Assembly (NCBI GenBank): GCA_032622095.1
Contig: CP136064.1
Coordinates: forward strand, 46,637,573 to 46,701,572
DNA from: Siphonodentalium dalli
Lineage: Eukaryota; Mollusca; Scaphopoda; Gadilida; Siphonodentaliidae
Direction: 5' to 3'
Length of the DNA: 64,000 nt
Part shown: positions 23,931 through 35,757 of the stretch, one piece after another
Layout of the letters: every line of letters starts with the position of its first letter
How positions within the stretch are numbered: position 1 is the first letter of the stretch
The notes under the pieces: generated by a model
What the model was told of the DNA's origin: nothing
Seen by the model: the letters and a program-made list of their open reading frames with translations, nothing else
Databases searched by the model: none
Position numbers and translations under genes: made by a program

Positions 23931-24921
23931 GTAAGTTCTCACGGACACCGTTAAATAGGACAGATCGTCATGAACATGTCCGTTACCATGGAGCCCCAGA
24001 CACGACACGGTTATGCCCTTAATAATAATGGTTATCGAATGAAATACTAAGCTGGGCAAAAGTTATTAACAGTATATATATGTACTGAATGCGACATTGT
24101 AAAACAAAGCCAGTGATGTGGCGGGGGGTTGGGGGGGGGGGGTGGTGGTGGATGAATGTGAGGTGCAGTGAGCTTCACTAAATGTAGTTGGAAATTACGT
24201 AACTGACATATCAGTTGTAAATAATTTCAGACCAAAATAGAGAATTGCTCTAGCAGTTTGATTTTCCTACCAGTAATCGGTGCGGTCTTTTTTTTAATTC
24301 TCAAACCAAATATATTCCCATATCTTTTGACAAACATGGCCATCAGTTGGAAAAGTTACAATCCTATGGGTGTTATGTTGGAACACATGTCTTCTAGCAA
24401 CATCCCTGAACTCAGTTGAACTACTGTCTGCAAGTTATTTATACTTAACAAAAAAATGGAGGTTATGGTCTAATTGACGATAGGATCAAGTTACCTTTTG
24501 ATATTTTAGTTTAATTATGGACCGCGAAGCAATCTTTTTAACAATGGCAGACGGCAGCTTAGTTAGCAATCTTCATTCACAAAACATTTGTGTCTGAGAT
24601 AAATGTCAGTTCCTGCCGAAGTTTTACGCATTTAACCGATCCAATACCGAATTAAACAAGCCGCCGGATTCGTAGTATTTTTACACTATCAACCCTACTT
24701 ATGCCATAAACGTCATAAACGTGAGAGTACGTCCCCTTCCGATGCCCATACATGACTAACGAGGCCTGCTATTAACATGCTCATATATGCATGTTCTGTC
24801 ATATTATTATAGGATATATATAAAGTGGAACCTTGACAAATATACAACAATGTGTGTTATTACGTATGGTCAGATTGTGCGTCTTCAAATGGAACTTGAG
24901 CTAATCACTTTCTTACAACAG

Positions 24922-25022
24922 ATTCATCAGCGACAAATGCGACAACGGCTACCTCTAAGATGGCACAAACAACGAACACAACAGAGGAAGTTACAACTGA
25001 AGGCGAGCATAACTACTATTAG
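24922..25022 (+). CDS. Thr/Ser-rich terminal exon, unit 2
   Basis: Copy of the terminal exon at 20,830-20,930, with the acceptor, length (101 nt), phase and TAG preserved. One replacement changes proline to glutamine in the middle of the tail (A-P-T-T to A-Q-T-T), shared with unit 3. That suggests units 2 and 3 are closer to each other than to unit 1. Confidence 0.45.
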
Positions 25023-27879
25023 TTACATCTAACACTATCTCTTCATGAGCCATGCATTTATGTCTATAAATAGGTTATTAGCATTGACATTTTGGCGAAA
25101 TATCAGGAGTGAATTTCTTTATCTTCGATGAAATTGGAAAAGGAAGTTCACTGGGATTACAAAATTAGGACTGCCCGCTTGTAGTTACAGCTAACAGTAT
25201 CTCTTGATGACCCATGCATTTATTTCTATAAATACGTCATTATAATTGACATTTTGACGAATTTTCCGAAGTTAACTTGTTTATCTTCGACGAAAATGGA
25301 AAAGGAAGTTATAAACAACGTTCATTGGCATTACAGAGTTTGGACTGTCCGCTTTCTAACTAAACACACAAGCTATTAAATAAATTGGACAGCTATGATC
25401 GGACATTTGTAAGATCATTAAATTTCACCAATAAGTCTAATGCTGATATACCGATATTGCAACAAGTATCGTAGAGGGTATAGTTTCAGATTGGCCGTGA
25501 CTTCTGGCGGCAATCCGATTGCGCGAAATGAGCCTGTTACTATAAATAGATAAATAATAGTAGTTGAGTAGGATAGTATCGTAAAAATAGTATAGCAGCC
25601 AATCAGAATGCGAGAAATGCACGTGAGATGTAATATATTGGAATAGACTATTATTTATTTGGGGGGGGGGGGTGCAGCAAATATTAGCAGATGGTAGACA
25701 AGCGAACACCATGGGATTGATTGTTGCTAACCTAATACGTACACGATTAGATAGCGAACGATACTTAAGGTTAGGATTACATTTCGGAATAAGTATCCAG
25801 CGTTAAAGATACGGGTGGAGTTGGCGGTGGGTATGTTAAAGATACGGGTGGCGTTGGCGGTGGGTATGCTGTTAAAATATTCAGATCCGTCAAAAACCCG
25901 CCATAAACAGAAAGAATAGTAAAATATAGACATACTTTGTTCTTATAACAATCAGAAATATGGCATAAACAGTATGTTATTGTCAAATGTTTTCCTCTGT
26001 TATGTAAACAAAAGCAAAAATAAAACGTCATATATAGAACCTGGCTTTTGTTTAGATCCGGATATTGTAAACATACAGAGCGTTATTTGTTACTGTTTTC
26101 CTGATATGGAAATAATAAAGAGCGTTTACATCATTTGTGTGTGATTAACCAATAGAATTGCGCCGTGTTATGTAAACAGAAGCAAAATTTCTGTAACACG
26201 AGCGGGTTCTTGTGACTTGTTTATATATACACCATCGTACGTCTTGACGACAATATACTATTTACGCGCTGATTATGTTTAGCATATGAACAAAACTATA
26301 TATATTTTAATATTCCTTCCGTTGATGGTGATTTGAACATGACCTTGACCTTCAAACGGGTACCCGCACATGATAGCATGCTGTCGGCGTGCCTGCACGG
26401 GGTTACATTGAAAAACAAAAATTAATGGATCGACCAAAGCCATGGGACGAATCCCGCCAGTGGCGGGATAATCTGCTAGTCTACTATATATTTTGAGACG
26501 TTTGTATATGTGTATATCCTTTATAGACTCGAAAACGGCTCGACCGATTGAGCCCAAACTTGCTATCTAAGGGTAAAAATCCACGAGAACTGCCATCGGA
26601 CCGCTTCGGAGAACGTCCGAGTACTCCTTCACTATTCGCCCTGCCACCGTCGTTGGAATTGATGGGTTAATGGGTTAATGATTAAAGAGCGTTCGTATAT
26701 GCGGTGTCGTTGTTAAAGAGCGTTTATATACACGAGTATAAATACGGCTCAATCGACCGTCTCGGAAACTGGGGATATCTCGGTCGTCAGCGGTGACATC
26801 GACGTGAAATTTGTTATGTATGGTCAACTCGGGAGGGGAATATTTTTGTCGGCGTGCCTGTATACGGGGTTACCTTGAAAAACAAAAATTAATGGATCGA
26901 CCAAAGCCATGGGACCAATCCCGCCAGTGGCGGGCTAATCTGCTATATTATATTATATGTTTTGGAACTTCTGTCTGTATGTGTGTGTATATGTGTGTGT
27001 TATAGACTAGAACACTGCTCGACCGATCCGACTCAAATTTGGCATGTTGGCCTAATTTGATCCCGGGAACAATATGGGCGGGTTCACGTGCGACCGTGTC
27101 CTTGAACTTGACCTTAACCTCGCTCATATACGCTCATGTTTCCGGACCTCGACTGATCCGACTCAAATTTGGTATGTAGGCCTACTTTGATCCCGGGAAC
27201 AGTATGGGCCGGTTCAGTTTCACGTGCGACCTGTCCTTGACCTTAGCCTCGCTCATATACGCATATATAGGCATGTTTCAGTCCGCCTGGCAAATATAGT
27301 TATTACTATTATTTTGATGATGTGAGATAGTATTAACCCACAGAGTGCGCTCATGCTTGAGTTTGTGTGGCGGTAGTGCTCAGTCGCAGAGTCACACAAC
27401 AGTTATGAGAATACTAAATTAATTTTAAGATTCGTTCGAAGAACAGCTTAGTTCTGCATGTAACCCCCGACCATGCCAAGACTTTGGGACACCATGCCAT
27501 CATTATAATGTCTTTGTCCGATGGTGTGCCGACTCATTTTGAACACATATATATGCCAAGTCACCATATATGGATAGGTCCACTTGTCAACGGAATATTC
27601 TGGCCTTCGAACACCACCACAAATAATTGCTCAGTGAATTGTGAATTTTGTGATTAAAAAATAATTGACTCTCCCTAATCAGTTGTTGTTTTGTCAAGCA
27701 TACAACCACTCACCAATGTGTTAGTCATACGATATATTCGCAAAGTGTCATTGCATTCTTACTACCACATCTAAAGCTATCTCTGCAATTATTAGTAGGG
27801 AACTTACTTTTTTATATTAGTATCCACGATAAGCAACTGTTTTTGTTGTGTTTAAAACCTATTCAATTTTTGTTTACAG

Positions 27880-27984
27880 CGAGATGTGACACAAACCCAT
27901 GTACGGGGGATTCAAAATTTCAAGGAGAGGATTGTCAGTGCTACTGTCGCGGAGATACAGAATACGACATAGTGCTTTGCACAA
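27880..27984 (+). CDS. Cysteine-rich internal exon, phase 1-1, unit 3
   Basis: Intact 105-nt copy of the unit 1 exon, with the same acceptor and donor and all six cysteines. One residue differs: leucine replaces proline before the last cysteine (IVLC for IVPC), a change also present in unit 2. The next candidate exon is the Thr-rich one at 28,970; a ShKT exon in the same phase follows at 32,113. Confidence 0.6.
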
Positions 27985-28969
27985 GTAAGTTCTCACGGAC
28001 ACCGTTAAATAGGACAGATCATCATGAGCATGTCCGTTACCATGGAGCCCCAGACACGGCACGGTTATGCCTCTTATTAATCATGGTTATCCAATGAAAT
28101 ACTAAGCTGGGCAAAAGTTATTAACAGTATATATATGTACTGAATGCGACATTGTAAAACAAAGCCAGTGATGTGGCGGGGGTTGGGGGGTGGTGGTGGA
28201 TGAATGTGAGGTGCAGTGAGCTTCACTAAATGTAGTTGGAAATTACGTAACTGACATATCAGTTGTAAATAATTTCAGACCAAAATAGAGAATTGGTCTA
28301 GCAGTTTGATTTTCCTACCAGTAATCGGTGTGGTCTTTTTTTTAATTCTCAAACCAAATATAGTCCCATATCTTTTGACAAACATGGCCATCAGTTGGAA
28401 AAGTTACAATCCTATGGGTGTTATGTTGGAACACATGTCTTCTAGCAACATCCCTGAACTCAGTTGAACTACTGTCTGCAAGTTATTTATACTTAACAAA
28501 AAAATGGAGGTTATGGTCTAATTGACGATAGGATCAAGTTACCTTTTGATATTTTAGTTTAATTATGGACCGCGAAGCAATCTTTTTAACAATGGCAGAC
28601 GGCAGCTTAGTTAGCAATCTTCATTCACAAAACATTTGTGTCTGAGATAAATGTCAGTTCCTGCCGAAGTTTTACGCATTTAACCGATCCAATACCGAAT
28701 TAAACAAGCCGCCGGATTCGTAGTATTTTTACACTATCAACCCTACTTATGCCATAAACGTCATAAACGTGAGAGTACGTCCCCTTCCGATGCCCATACA
28801 TGACTAACGAGGCCTGCTATTAACATGCTCATATATGCATGTTCTGTCATATTATTATAGGATATATATAAAGTGGAACCTTGACAAATATACAACAATG
28901 TGTGTTATTACGTATGGTCAGATTGTGCGTCTTCAAATGGAACTTGAGCTAATCACTTTCTTACAACAG

Positions 28970-29070
28970 ATTCATCAGCGACAAATGCGACAACGGCTAC
29001 CTCTAAGATGGCACAAACAACGAACACAACAGAGGAAGTTACAACTGAAGGCGAGCATAACTACTATTAG
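28970..29070 (+). CDS. Thr/Ser-rich terminal exon, unit 3
   Basis: Same as the unit 2 copy: acceptor CAACAG, 101 nt, TAG at 29,068-29,070. Conservation of frame and stop across three copies is compatible with function, but the whole unit is so similar that little can be concluded from this alone. Confidence 0.45.
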
Positions 29071-30388
29071 TTACATCTAACACTATCTCTTCATGAGCCA
29101 TGCATTTATGTCTATAAATAGGTTATTAGCATTGACATTTTGGCGAAATATCAGGAGTGAATTTCTTTATCTTCGATGAAATTGGAAAAGGAAGTTCACT
29201 GGGATTACAAAATTAGGACTGCCCGCTTGTAGTTACAGCTAACAGTATCTCTTGATGACCCATGCATTTATTTCTATAAATACGTCATTATAATTGACAT
29301 TTTGACGAATTTTCCGAAGTTAACTTGTTTATCTTCGACGAAAATGGAAAAGGAAGTTATAAACAACGTTCATTGGCATTACAGAGTTTGGACTGTCCGC
29401 TTTCTAACTAAACAAACAAGCTATTAAATAAATTGGACAGCTATGATCGGACATTTGTAAGATCATTAAATTTCACCAATAAGTCTAATGCTGATATACC
29501 GATATTGCAACAAGTATCGTAGAGGGTATAGTTTCAGATTGGCCGTGACTTCTGGCGGCAATCCGATTGCGCGAAATGAGCCTGTTACTATAAATAGATA
29601 AATAATAGTAGTTGAGTAGGATAGTATCGTAAAAATAGTATAGCAGCCAATCAGAATGCGAGAAATGCACGTGAGATGTAATATATTGGAATAGACTATT
29701 ATTTATTTGGGGGGGGGGGGGTGCAGCAAATATTAGCAGATGGTAGACAAGCGAACACCGTGGGATTGATTGTTGCTAACCTAATACGTACACGATTAGA
29801 TAGCGAACGATACTTAAGGTTAGGATTACATTTCGGAATAAGTATCCAGCGTTAAAGATACGGGTGGCGTTGGCGGTGGGTATGTTAAAGATACGGGTGG
29901 CGTTGGCGGTGGGTATGCTGTTAAAATATTCAGATCCGTCAAAAACCCTCCATAAACAGAAAGAATAGTAAAATATAGACATACTTTGTTCTTATAACAA
30001 TCAGAAATATGGCATAAACAGTATGTTATTGTCAAATGTTTTCCTCTGTTATGTAAACAACAGCAAAAATAAAACGTCATATATAGAACCTGGCTTTTGT
30101 TTAGATCCGGATATTGTAAACATACAGAGCGTTATTTGTTACTGTTTTCCTGATATGGAAATAATAAAGAGCGTTTACATCATTTGTGTGTGATTAACCA
30201 ATAGAATTGCGCCGTGTTATGTAAACAGAAGCAAAATTTCTGTAACACGAGCAGGTTCTTGTGACTTGTTTATATATACACCATCGTACGTCTTGACGAC
30301 AATATACTATTTACGCGCTGATTATGTTTAGCATATGAACAAAACTATATATATTTTAATATTCCTTCCGTTGATGGTGATTTGAACA

Positions 30389-30790
30389 AATATGAATATT
30401 TCTGCAACGAACGCCGGTCGTGCCTTTAATAGGAAGGGTGATAACTCTATATATAATTACTTTGACGAAATAACGGAGATTTGTTTGAAAGAATTTACAA
30501 CACCACAACTCATCGACTATGGCGAAATATAAGTCAAATTCTCTTTATCGGGTTGTGCGCTACTTAAAATTGGCACTCAAAACCTTCAGAGACACACCAA
30601 CCATGATACGGCAGACTCGTCTGTTTTTTAATCGGGGCGGGGGCATGTACGGTGCTGGCAGTTAGCCAGCCTTATATTTGTTTCCTTTGTACCGTATTAA
30701 CCTGTTTCTGACTTTATGTCAGCGTTTTCTTTTGTATTATGTATACTCTTCTCTGAATAAACGTATCAAAAAAAAAAAAAAAAAAAAAAT
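30389..30790 (+). mobile_element. 3' end of a retroposed or retroelement transcript with poly(A)
   Basis: A pure A-run (about 30,769-30,789) follows CTGAATAAACG, a polyadenylation signal about 12 bp upstream. The layout matches a retroposed 3' end. The upstream ~300 bp have no open frame, so the source transcript is not identified. Confidence 0.5.
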
Positions 30791-32112
30791 ACAGTCTGGT
30801 CTCAGCTGCCTCCTCATCTGCGCACGCACTTCACAACCAGGTCAACGGGTTCTGACACTCGCACATGAGTGGAAGGCGGCATTTCACCATAGATAGTTGA
30901 GGAGCCCCAACCGACCTTAAGTCAACCGGCTGGCATTGCACCATCTTCCTAGAGTTGAGCCCGTAGTACAAGCCCGGAATACAACAGACTAAGGCAACTG
31001 GAGTCCATGCAAGCACTAACTAGGACAATAAGTACAACTATTCACAACTCAAAAGAATATATTTATATCAACGCACAAAAATCACACACAGAAATCAACG
31101 TAAGTCTTCTCCGCCGGTCCTAGTTCGGAATGGGGGGGGGCTTTGCTTCTTGCTTTGGTGGCATCCACCCCATGCACAGTACTGTGCGTGGGCATATATC
31201 AATCTCACAAACCCTACAAACGCTCTTCAGCGGAATTACGGCATTCAAAAGTGGGTTGTAGGAGAGGGCCGACGACCCTTTCAAATCTTCCCGGGTATCA
31301 TCCCAAACTCCAAACTTGTTCGGGTGCGTGCGTCTGTGGGAAGTTTGGGAAACGCTCTTTAAAAGATTATCTTCATACATCTCCGTTATTTCGTTAATAA
31401 TCCGAGCCTCAATCCTAACCTCGCGTGCCATGTGCTATTGCGAATTAATAGCAATCGCTATCTAGTCGTGAACCGCGATTAAGTATCTTTCGCTATCCAA
31501 TCGTGAGCGAAATGACTGTTTCAAAGCAAGTTTCGGGAAACGTACAGTGCTATACTGACTGAATGAATTACATATATATCTCATTGTGCGCATAGAAACG
31601 ATGTGGCATAAAATCTAAATCAACGAGCGGTATACAACGCCATAATTATGTTCAAGGGTTATATTTACTAGTTAGCCCCCATATGTGGAGAGCATATTCA
31701 TAATATATGAATATCTGCATAAGCGTTCCATTTAATTTGACAAATTCCGAAGGAGATGAATAGAAGTGTCGAATTCAACGTTAAGGTCATCCTTCAAAAG
31801 AACAGGGCGCAGTTCAGGATAAATTCTCTTTCAGGGGACGCATGTCCGATGACCGTGTCCCATAGGTAGTACGCAGTGAATGGGCGAGATTGTTCATTTG
31901 TTAAGAATCGCACTCGGTCGAATTATCGCCTCTCGCAAAATCACACACACAAAGAAGAAGGAATTGTTAGGCTATACCTATTTATACATTTGGAAGGCCC
32001 GTGAGATCGCATATGGCGAGGTTGCATGGATGCGTTGAATGCATGCGCCTGATCCCGGTCTTTGTGCCGTTTCTAAATGGATGTGGTAAATTTTCCATAT
32101 ATTTTATTTCAG
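30791..32112. other. Non-coding stretch before the ShKT exon
   Basis: It contains a G-run (31,131-31,139) and AAACGCTCTTTAA near 31,350. A 103-residue minus-strand open frame (31,120-31,431) starts MAREVRIEARIINEITEMYE, of unknown kinship. No repeat partner for most of it was seen in the window. If the ShKT exon belongs to a gene, the preceding intron lies here. Confidence 0.35.
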
Positions 32113-32243
32113 TTCCATGCACCGACTCGGCCCCAGGACCAGTTTGTAGAAGATTGAAAAGGAGAGGAAAGTGTTACAACAGGAATATGTCCACTTTCAC
32201 TAACCAATGCAAGGCTACATGTGGACTTTGTTCTTCGGCATAG
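32113..32243 (+). CDS. ShKT-domain terminal exon
   Basis: A TTTTATTTCAG acceptor is followed by a coding exon that ends in TAG at 32,241-32,243. Translated in phase 1, it gives a single ShKT domain: six cysteines spaced C-x8-C-x8-C-x11-C-x3-C-x2-C, with the diagnostic CKATCGLC near the end and a basic RRLKRRGKC segment. ShKT domains are about 35-40 residues and sit at the C termini of secreted invertebrate enzymes (astacin proteases, peroxidases, tyrosinases) as well as in cnidarian peptides, so nothing here implies a toxin. The entry phase equals that of the Thr-rich exons in the array about 3 kb upstream, so the cysteine-rich exons could splice to either. That link is inference. Confidence 0.7.
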
Positions 32244-32264
32244 AGATCGACAAGATTACACAAA

Positions 32265-32790
32265 GGTACAGTAATGCCCTAATTAATCGACTCCTTTAAC
32301 CCGTTACCCAACAAACCGGCCAAAACCGGCCAAATAAAGCTTCAACAGCCTATAATATCTTCGGTCTGTCTCAATAGAACCATACAAATATGGATATCAT
32401 TGGAACCGGCTCCTTGACCACATTGTGATAGTTACAGTTATGCCCTGTGCCAATGCATTCTCTTATATATGCGAGTCGACCATAGGTCGCCTCGCATATA
32501 TAAGAGAATGCATTGGCCTAAAAAAATCTTTTTTTTAACACTTTTTACCATTATTTTCTTACATTCTTTAACAATTTTATAATTTTTAATGTGTTAAGCC
32601 AATGCATTCTCTTATATATGCGAGGCGACCTATGGTCGACTCGCATATATAAGAGAATGCATTGGCACAGGGCCCTTCTGTTGGTTAAAGGGTTAACCAC
32701 ATCAAACTTATGGGTAACTTTTCTGGATTTAGTCGGAAATATGGCTTGTTTCCATTTCTGTACTTGCGGTGATATGGCTCATTTGAACTT
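32265..32790 (+). mobile_element. TACAGTAATGC MITE split by double-hairpin element B
   Basis: The left end (TACAGTAATGCCCTAATTAA at 32,267, then TCGACTCC) and the later part (ATGGGTAACTTTTCTGGATT, then TAGTCGGAAATATGGC, about 32,709-32,745) match the intact MITE at 35,514-35,698. Between them sits composite element B (32,295-32,697). The right terminal repeat was not found, so the copy is truncated. Confidence 0.7.
32295..32697. mobile_element. Double-hairpin composite element, copy B
   Basis: Bounded by TTTAACCCGTTACCCAACA on the left and GTTGGTTAAAGGGTTAAC on the right (inverted). It contains two near-perfect hairpins (32,449-32,517 and 32,598-32,666), identical in type to those of copy A, separated by about 80 bp. 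A flank of about 150 bp to the left of the hairpins (GACAGACCGAAGATAT on the opposite strand) is shared with copy C in inverted orientation. No coding capacity. Confidence 0.85.
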
Positions 32791-32806
32791 TTGAATTATG
32801 TGTACA

Positions 32807-33334
32807 TTAAAGGTGGATTATCTCTTTGTAAACATGTATTATATAGTTACCGGGGTATAAAATATTAGATTTGAATCGAAGACTCCTGTCCGGAAATGCT
32901 TCTATCGATTAATATTCATTTTATTTCGAATATTTTCTGGTCTAAAAAGGTGTGTTTGTTCAGCTAACGAACAATGGTGGTTACTGTTAACAGAGACCAG
33001 AAATTATATTGTGCAATTTTGTCACAAATAGATGTTAATTATACTCGTTATCGCTTATATCGTTGGAACAAAACAATACAAACAACCAATCTGTGACATT
33101 TGACATTCGTTGCGTAGCCGTGGGAACAGCCCAGTGCTCTATATCGCAATAAGGTCGCATCCGAATGGTCGGTTCTAAAAATAGTAACATAAATGGGCCC
33201 GATTTTATATTCGAAATAAAATCAATATTAATTGATAGAAGCTTTTCCGGACATAGGTCTTCAGTTCATATCTATTATTTTATACCCACGCAACTATTTA
33301 AAATTTGTTATTTAAAGAGATAATCCATCTTTAA
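32807..33334. mobile_element. TTAA-flanked MITE, about 530 bp
   Basis: TTAA at 32,807-32,810 is followed by AGGTGGATTATCTCTTT. The inverted copy AAAGAGATAATCCATCT precedes TTAA at 33,331-33,334. Inner parts are also roughly mirrored (CTTCTATCGATTAATATTCA near 32,908 against AATATTAATTGATAGAAGC near 33,224). TTAA duplications are used by piggyBac-type transposases; the family is inferred from this alone. Confidence 0.75.
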
Positions 33335-33872
33335 ATACGTTTAGCATCGATAATATATGGGTCGATTAATACACGAACTACCGATATACAAACTAAATAC
33401 AAACTGAAGCAACTTAACGAAGCCAAAGGTATTTAACAGCCATTTTGGTTTTCTCACACAGATGCAGTTATCAGAATCGATTAATTTCCCAAAAATTAAT
33501 GCTTACCACTGTAAAATTGCCCGAAACGTGTTATTATCAACATGTTGTTCGACAAAATTTGGCATTATTATCGACAGAAAGCCTCTTAAAATATTGTTTA
33601 CCCCCGAATCCAAATAAATAGTACTTGAGGGGCGCTTAGTCGGATTATGCATCATTATGTAGTTATATGATATATTATTCAATTGTGAAAGAATACACTA
33701 CATAATGTCTACATGCACATCAAACTCTGCATTCAAACAGACATGTTCAGTTTACATGTCGATTTAAGGTATCTACTATATTTGTCGTTATTTTTCAGTG
33801 GATGATTGGCAGTCTGTTATCTTTATGATGTCACCTACTCTCCCAGGCTCCGAGAAGGCAACACACCGTCCA
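33335..33872. other. Non-coding, nothing recognised
   Basis: No open frame, inverted repeat or RNA gene could be supported. Confidence 0.4.
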
Positions 33873-33963
33873 TGACATTCTGTCGTCGTCAGTAATCCCT
33901 GCTTACAGCTATTGTGTGTATTCACTTGAGACCTTAGCTTGTACTTTAACCAAATAAACAAGT
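33873..33963 (+). repeat. 91-bp direct repeat left of LINE fragment
   Basis: ATGACATTCTGTCGTCGTCA to AAATAAACAAGTA. It matches 34,970-35,060 at roughly nine bases in ten. It ends exactly where LINE coding sequence starts and restarts directly after that LINE's A-rich tail, as a long target-site duplication would. Confidence 0.8.
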
Positions 33964-34969
33964 AAACTCCAACATATATGGTTTATGGCGAAACAGGTAG
34001 ATACCCCATAGAAGTTACATTCAAAAATAGATTGCTAAAATTCTGGTTTTCACTTGTCACAAATACACATGGCAAAATGTCAAAATCGCTCTTCACATTG
34101 CTGTATAATCATAACACAAACGGGATATTCTTTTCACAGTGGATTTACGCAGTTAAAGGAATAATTGATTGTTGCGGGGTGTTTCATGTCTGGGCGAACA
34201 AATATTCACTTATCAACACGATGTGCATTCTCAAGGATCTCACAAACATTTTAAGAGATCTGTTTATACAAGGGTGGCAAATCGATATATCACTTTCCAG
34301 AAAGGGCATGTTTTATTCCTTGATTAAGACAGAATTCACTTTCGAAAACTACCTAAATTCTAGTAATCAAAATAACGTATTCACTTTGGCTAGATTCAGA
34401 ACCAGAAATCATAAACTGCCAGTAGAATCGGGAAGTTGGAATAACGTTCCATGAGAGCAGCGTGTATGTACCTCGTGTAATCTGAATGCAATCGGCGACG
34501 AAATACACTGCCTGATTGATTGCCCAATCTTCTCCGATTTGAGGGAATCATTATTTCCTGTCTTTTCGAAAAGTACATACAGTCTTGGTAAATTGAAAAT
34601 GCTTTTAAGGAGCACACGACCATCTGTTTTAATGAAAACGTGCTAAATGATCAAAGAGATTCAAATTTCCGTAGCTGCCTGTTCTCCACGTTAAATCAGG
34701 TAGCTATCCGGGTTAAATCAGATAGCTTCCACCTCGCAGGGCGGCAGCCTGTAAACTGTCATAACACATTTTTTATTCTTATTTGTCAAATCCCGTGTCA
34801 CGTCCTGATGGCAACATATAACTTGAATATGATTAATTAACTATAACTACGTTAACCATCGTCCATCCGCACTTGGCACGGGATAGGTATTGTTTATGTA
34901 TTCCGTTGTCTCCGTACCATGTACATTGGCTGGGAGAATAAAGTTTATATTCTGTGGAGAGAAAAAAAA
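33964..34969 (+). pseudogene. LINE reverse-transcriptase C-terminal fragment
   Basis: The coding remnant (about 33,966-34,646) reads STPTYMVYGETGRYP-like sequence closely parallel to STPNYMVYGEFGRHP of the LINE at 57 kb. A TGA stop lies in frame at 34,452-34,454. The same frame then continues through the C-terminal knuckle CTSCNLNAIGDEIHCLIDC to a natural stop at 34,646. The 3' UTR ends with AATAAAG near 34,938 and a GAGAGAAAAAAAA tail. Endonuclease and catalytic reverse-transcriptase motifs are absent (5' truncation), so it is dead. One stop and no clear frameshift suggest a middle-aged copy. Confidence 0.85.
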
Positions 34970-35060
34970 TGACATTCTGTCGTCGTCAATAACCCCTGCT
35001 TACTACTATCGTGTGTATTCACTTGAGACTTTAGCTTGTACTTTAACTAAATAAACAAGT
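34970..35060 (+). repeat. 91-bp direct repeat right of LINE fragment
   Basis: Second copy of 33,873-33,963, directly after the A-rich LINE tail. Confidence 0.8.
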
Positions 35061-35210
35061 ATTCTGATTAATAGGTGGCCATTAAATTTAGAGCGTACCC
35101 ATGAAAAGCTGGACTATATTTTCTAAATTTGTTAGATGTCTCTAATATTTATTAGTCACAGTGTAAGTTATTCCTGAGTCCAGGTCAAATTACAGATGCG
35201 CTGTTGTAGA

Positions 35211-35369
35211 CAGAACACAACGCACATCTTAATCGAGAATCTTTTATGGAATGAGTTGCGGACACGCGAGCATATATTTCACGAAAGCGGAGCGTGGGTG
35301 AAAGTAATTAAGCGCCGTCCGCAACGAGCGCGATTAAAGATTCTAGATTATTATGCAAGTTGTGTTCTG
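35211..35369. mobile_element. Short palindromic MITE, about 160 bp
   Basis: CAGAACACAACGCACAT at the left is mirrored by TGCAAGTTGTGTTCTG at the right. Arms of about 50 bp extend to GTTGCGGAC / GTCCGCAAC. No coding capacity. Confidence 0.75.
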
Positions 35370-35513
35370 TATTTATTCCAAACCCTTTTGTCTGATAAGT
35401 TTAAACCATGATTGTGATTGTGATTTAAGTCTGACGAAAGATTGGACATAATTGGTCCATCAACTTGAGCTGACCGTTGACGCCGTGCACGCCATCGCTT
35501 CTTGGCAACAAGG

Positions 35514-35698
35514 TACAGTAATGCCCTAATTAATCGACTCCCTAACAACAGCACAATTATGGGTAACTTTTCAGGATTTAGTCGGAAATATGGCTTGGTG
35601 CTATTCATCGGAAAGCTCTCACATTTCCGACTAAATCCTGAAAAATTACCCATTATTCTGCTGTGGTTAAGGAGTCGATTATTTAGAGCATTACTGTA
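35514..35698. mobile_element. TACAGTAATGC MITE, intact copy, about 185 bp
   Basis: The terminal inverted repeat TACAGTAATGCCCTAATTAA...CGACTCC is mirrored as GGAGTCGAT...GCATTACTGTA. Inner arms also pair (GGATTTAGTCGGAAAT with ATTTCCGACTAAATCC). It serves as the reference for the split copy at 32,265. Confidence 0.85.
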
Positions 35699-35757
35699 GC
35701 TCTGGTTTGTATTCCCCTTGTGCTATTGAACAATATGTGTTCTATGATGTGGTTACG

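Larger units (their letters stand above)
22251..26339 (+). repeat. Tandem array unit 2 (about 4.09 kb)
   Basis: Second direct repeat, in the same order as unit 1. The junction with unit 1 is seamless (GATGGTGATT...TGACCTTGACCTTCAAACG). It carries small indels in homopolymers, two of which break the cysteine-rich exon. Confidence 0.93.
26340..30388 (+). repeat. Tandem array unit 3 (about 4.05 kb)
   Basis: Third direct repeat. It lacks about 24 bp near 27,739 that units 1 and 2 have, and its G-run near 28,186 is short. At its right end the sequence does not return to the TGACCTTGACC start. Instead it continues GAACAAATATGAATATTTC, matching the palindrome loop near 16,847, so this is the natural edge of the array. 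Confidence 0.93.

Noticed and set aside
31120-31431. 103-residue minus-strand frame as a gene
   Set aside because: No recognised domain, it ends in Pro/Lys low complexity from the G-run, and forward frames are also open; not enough support.
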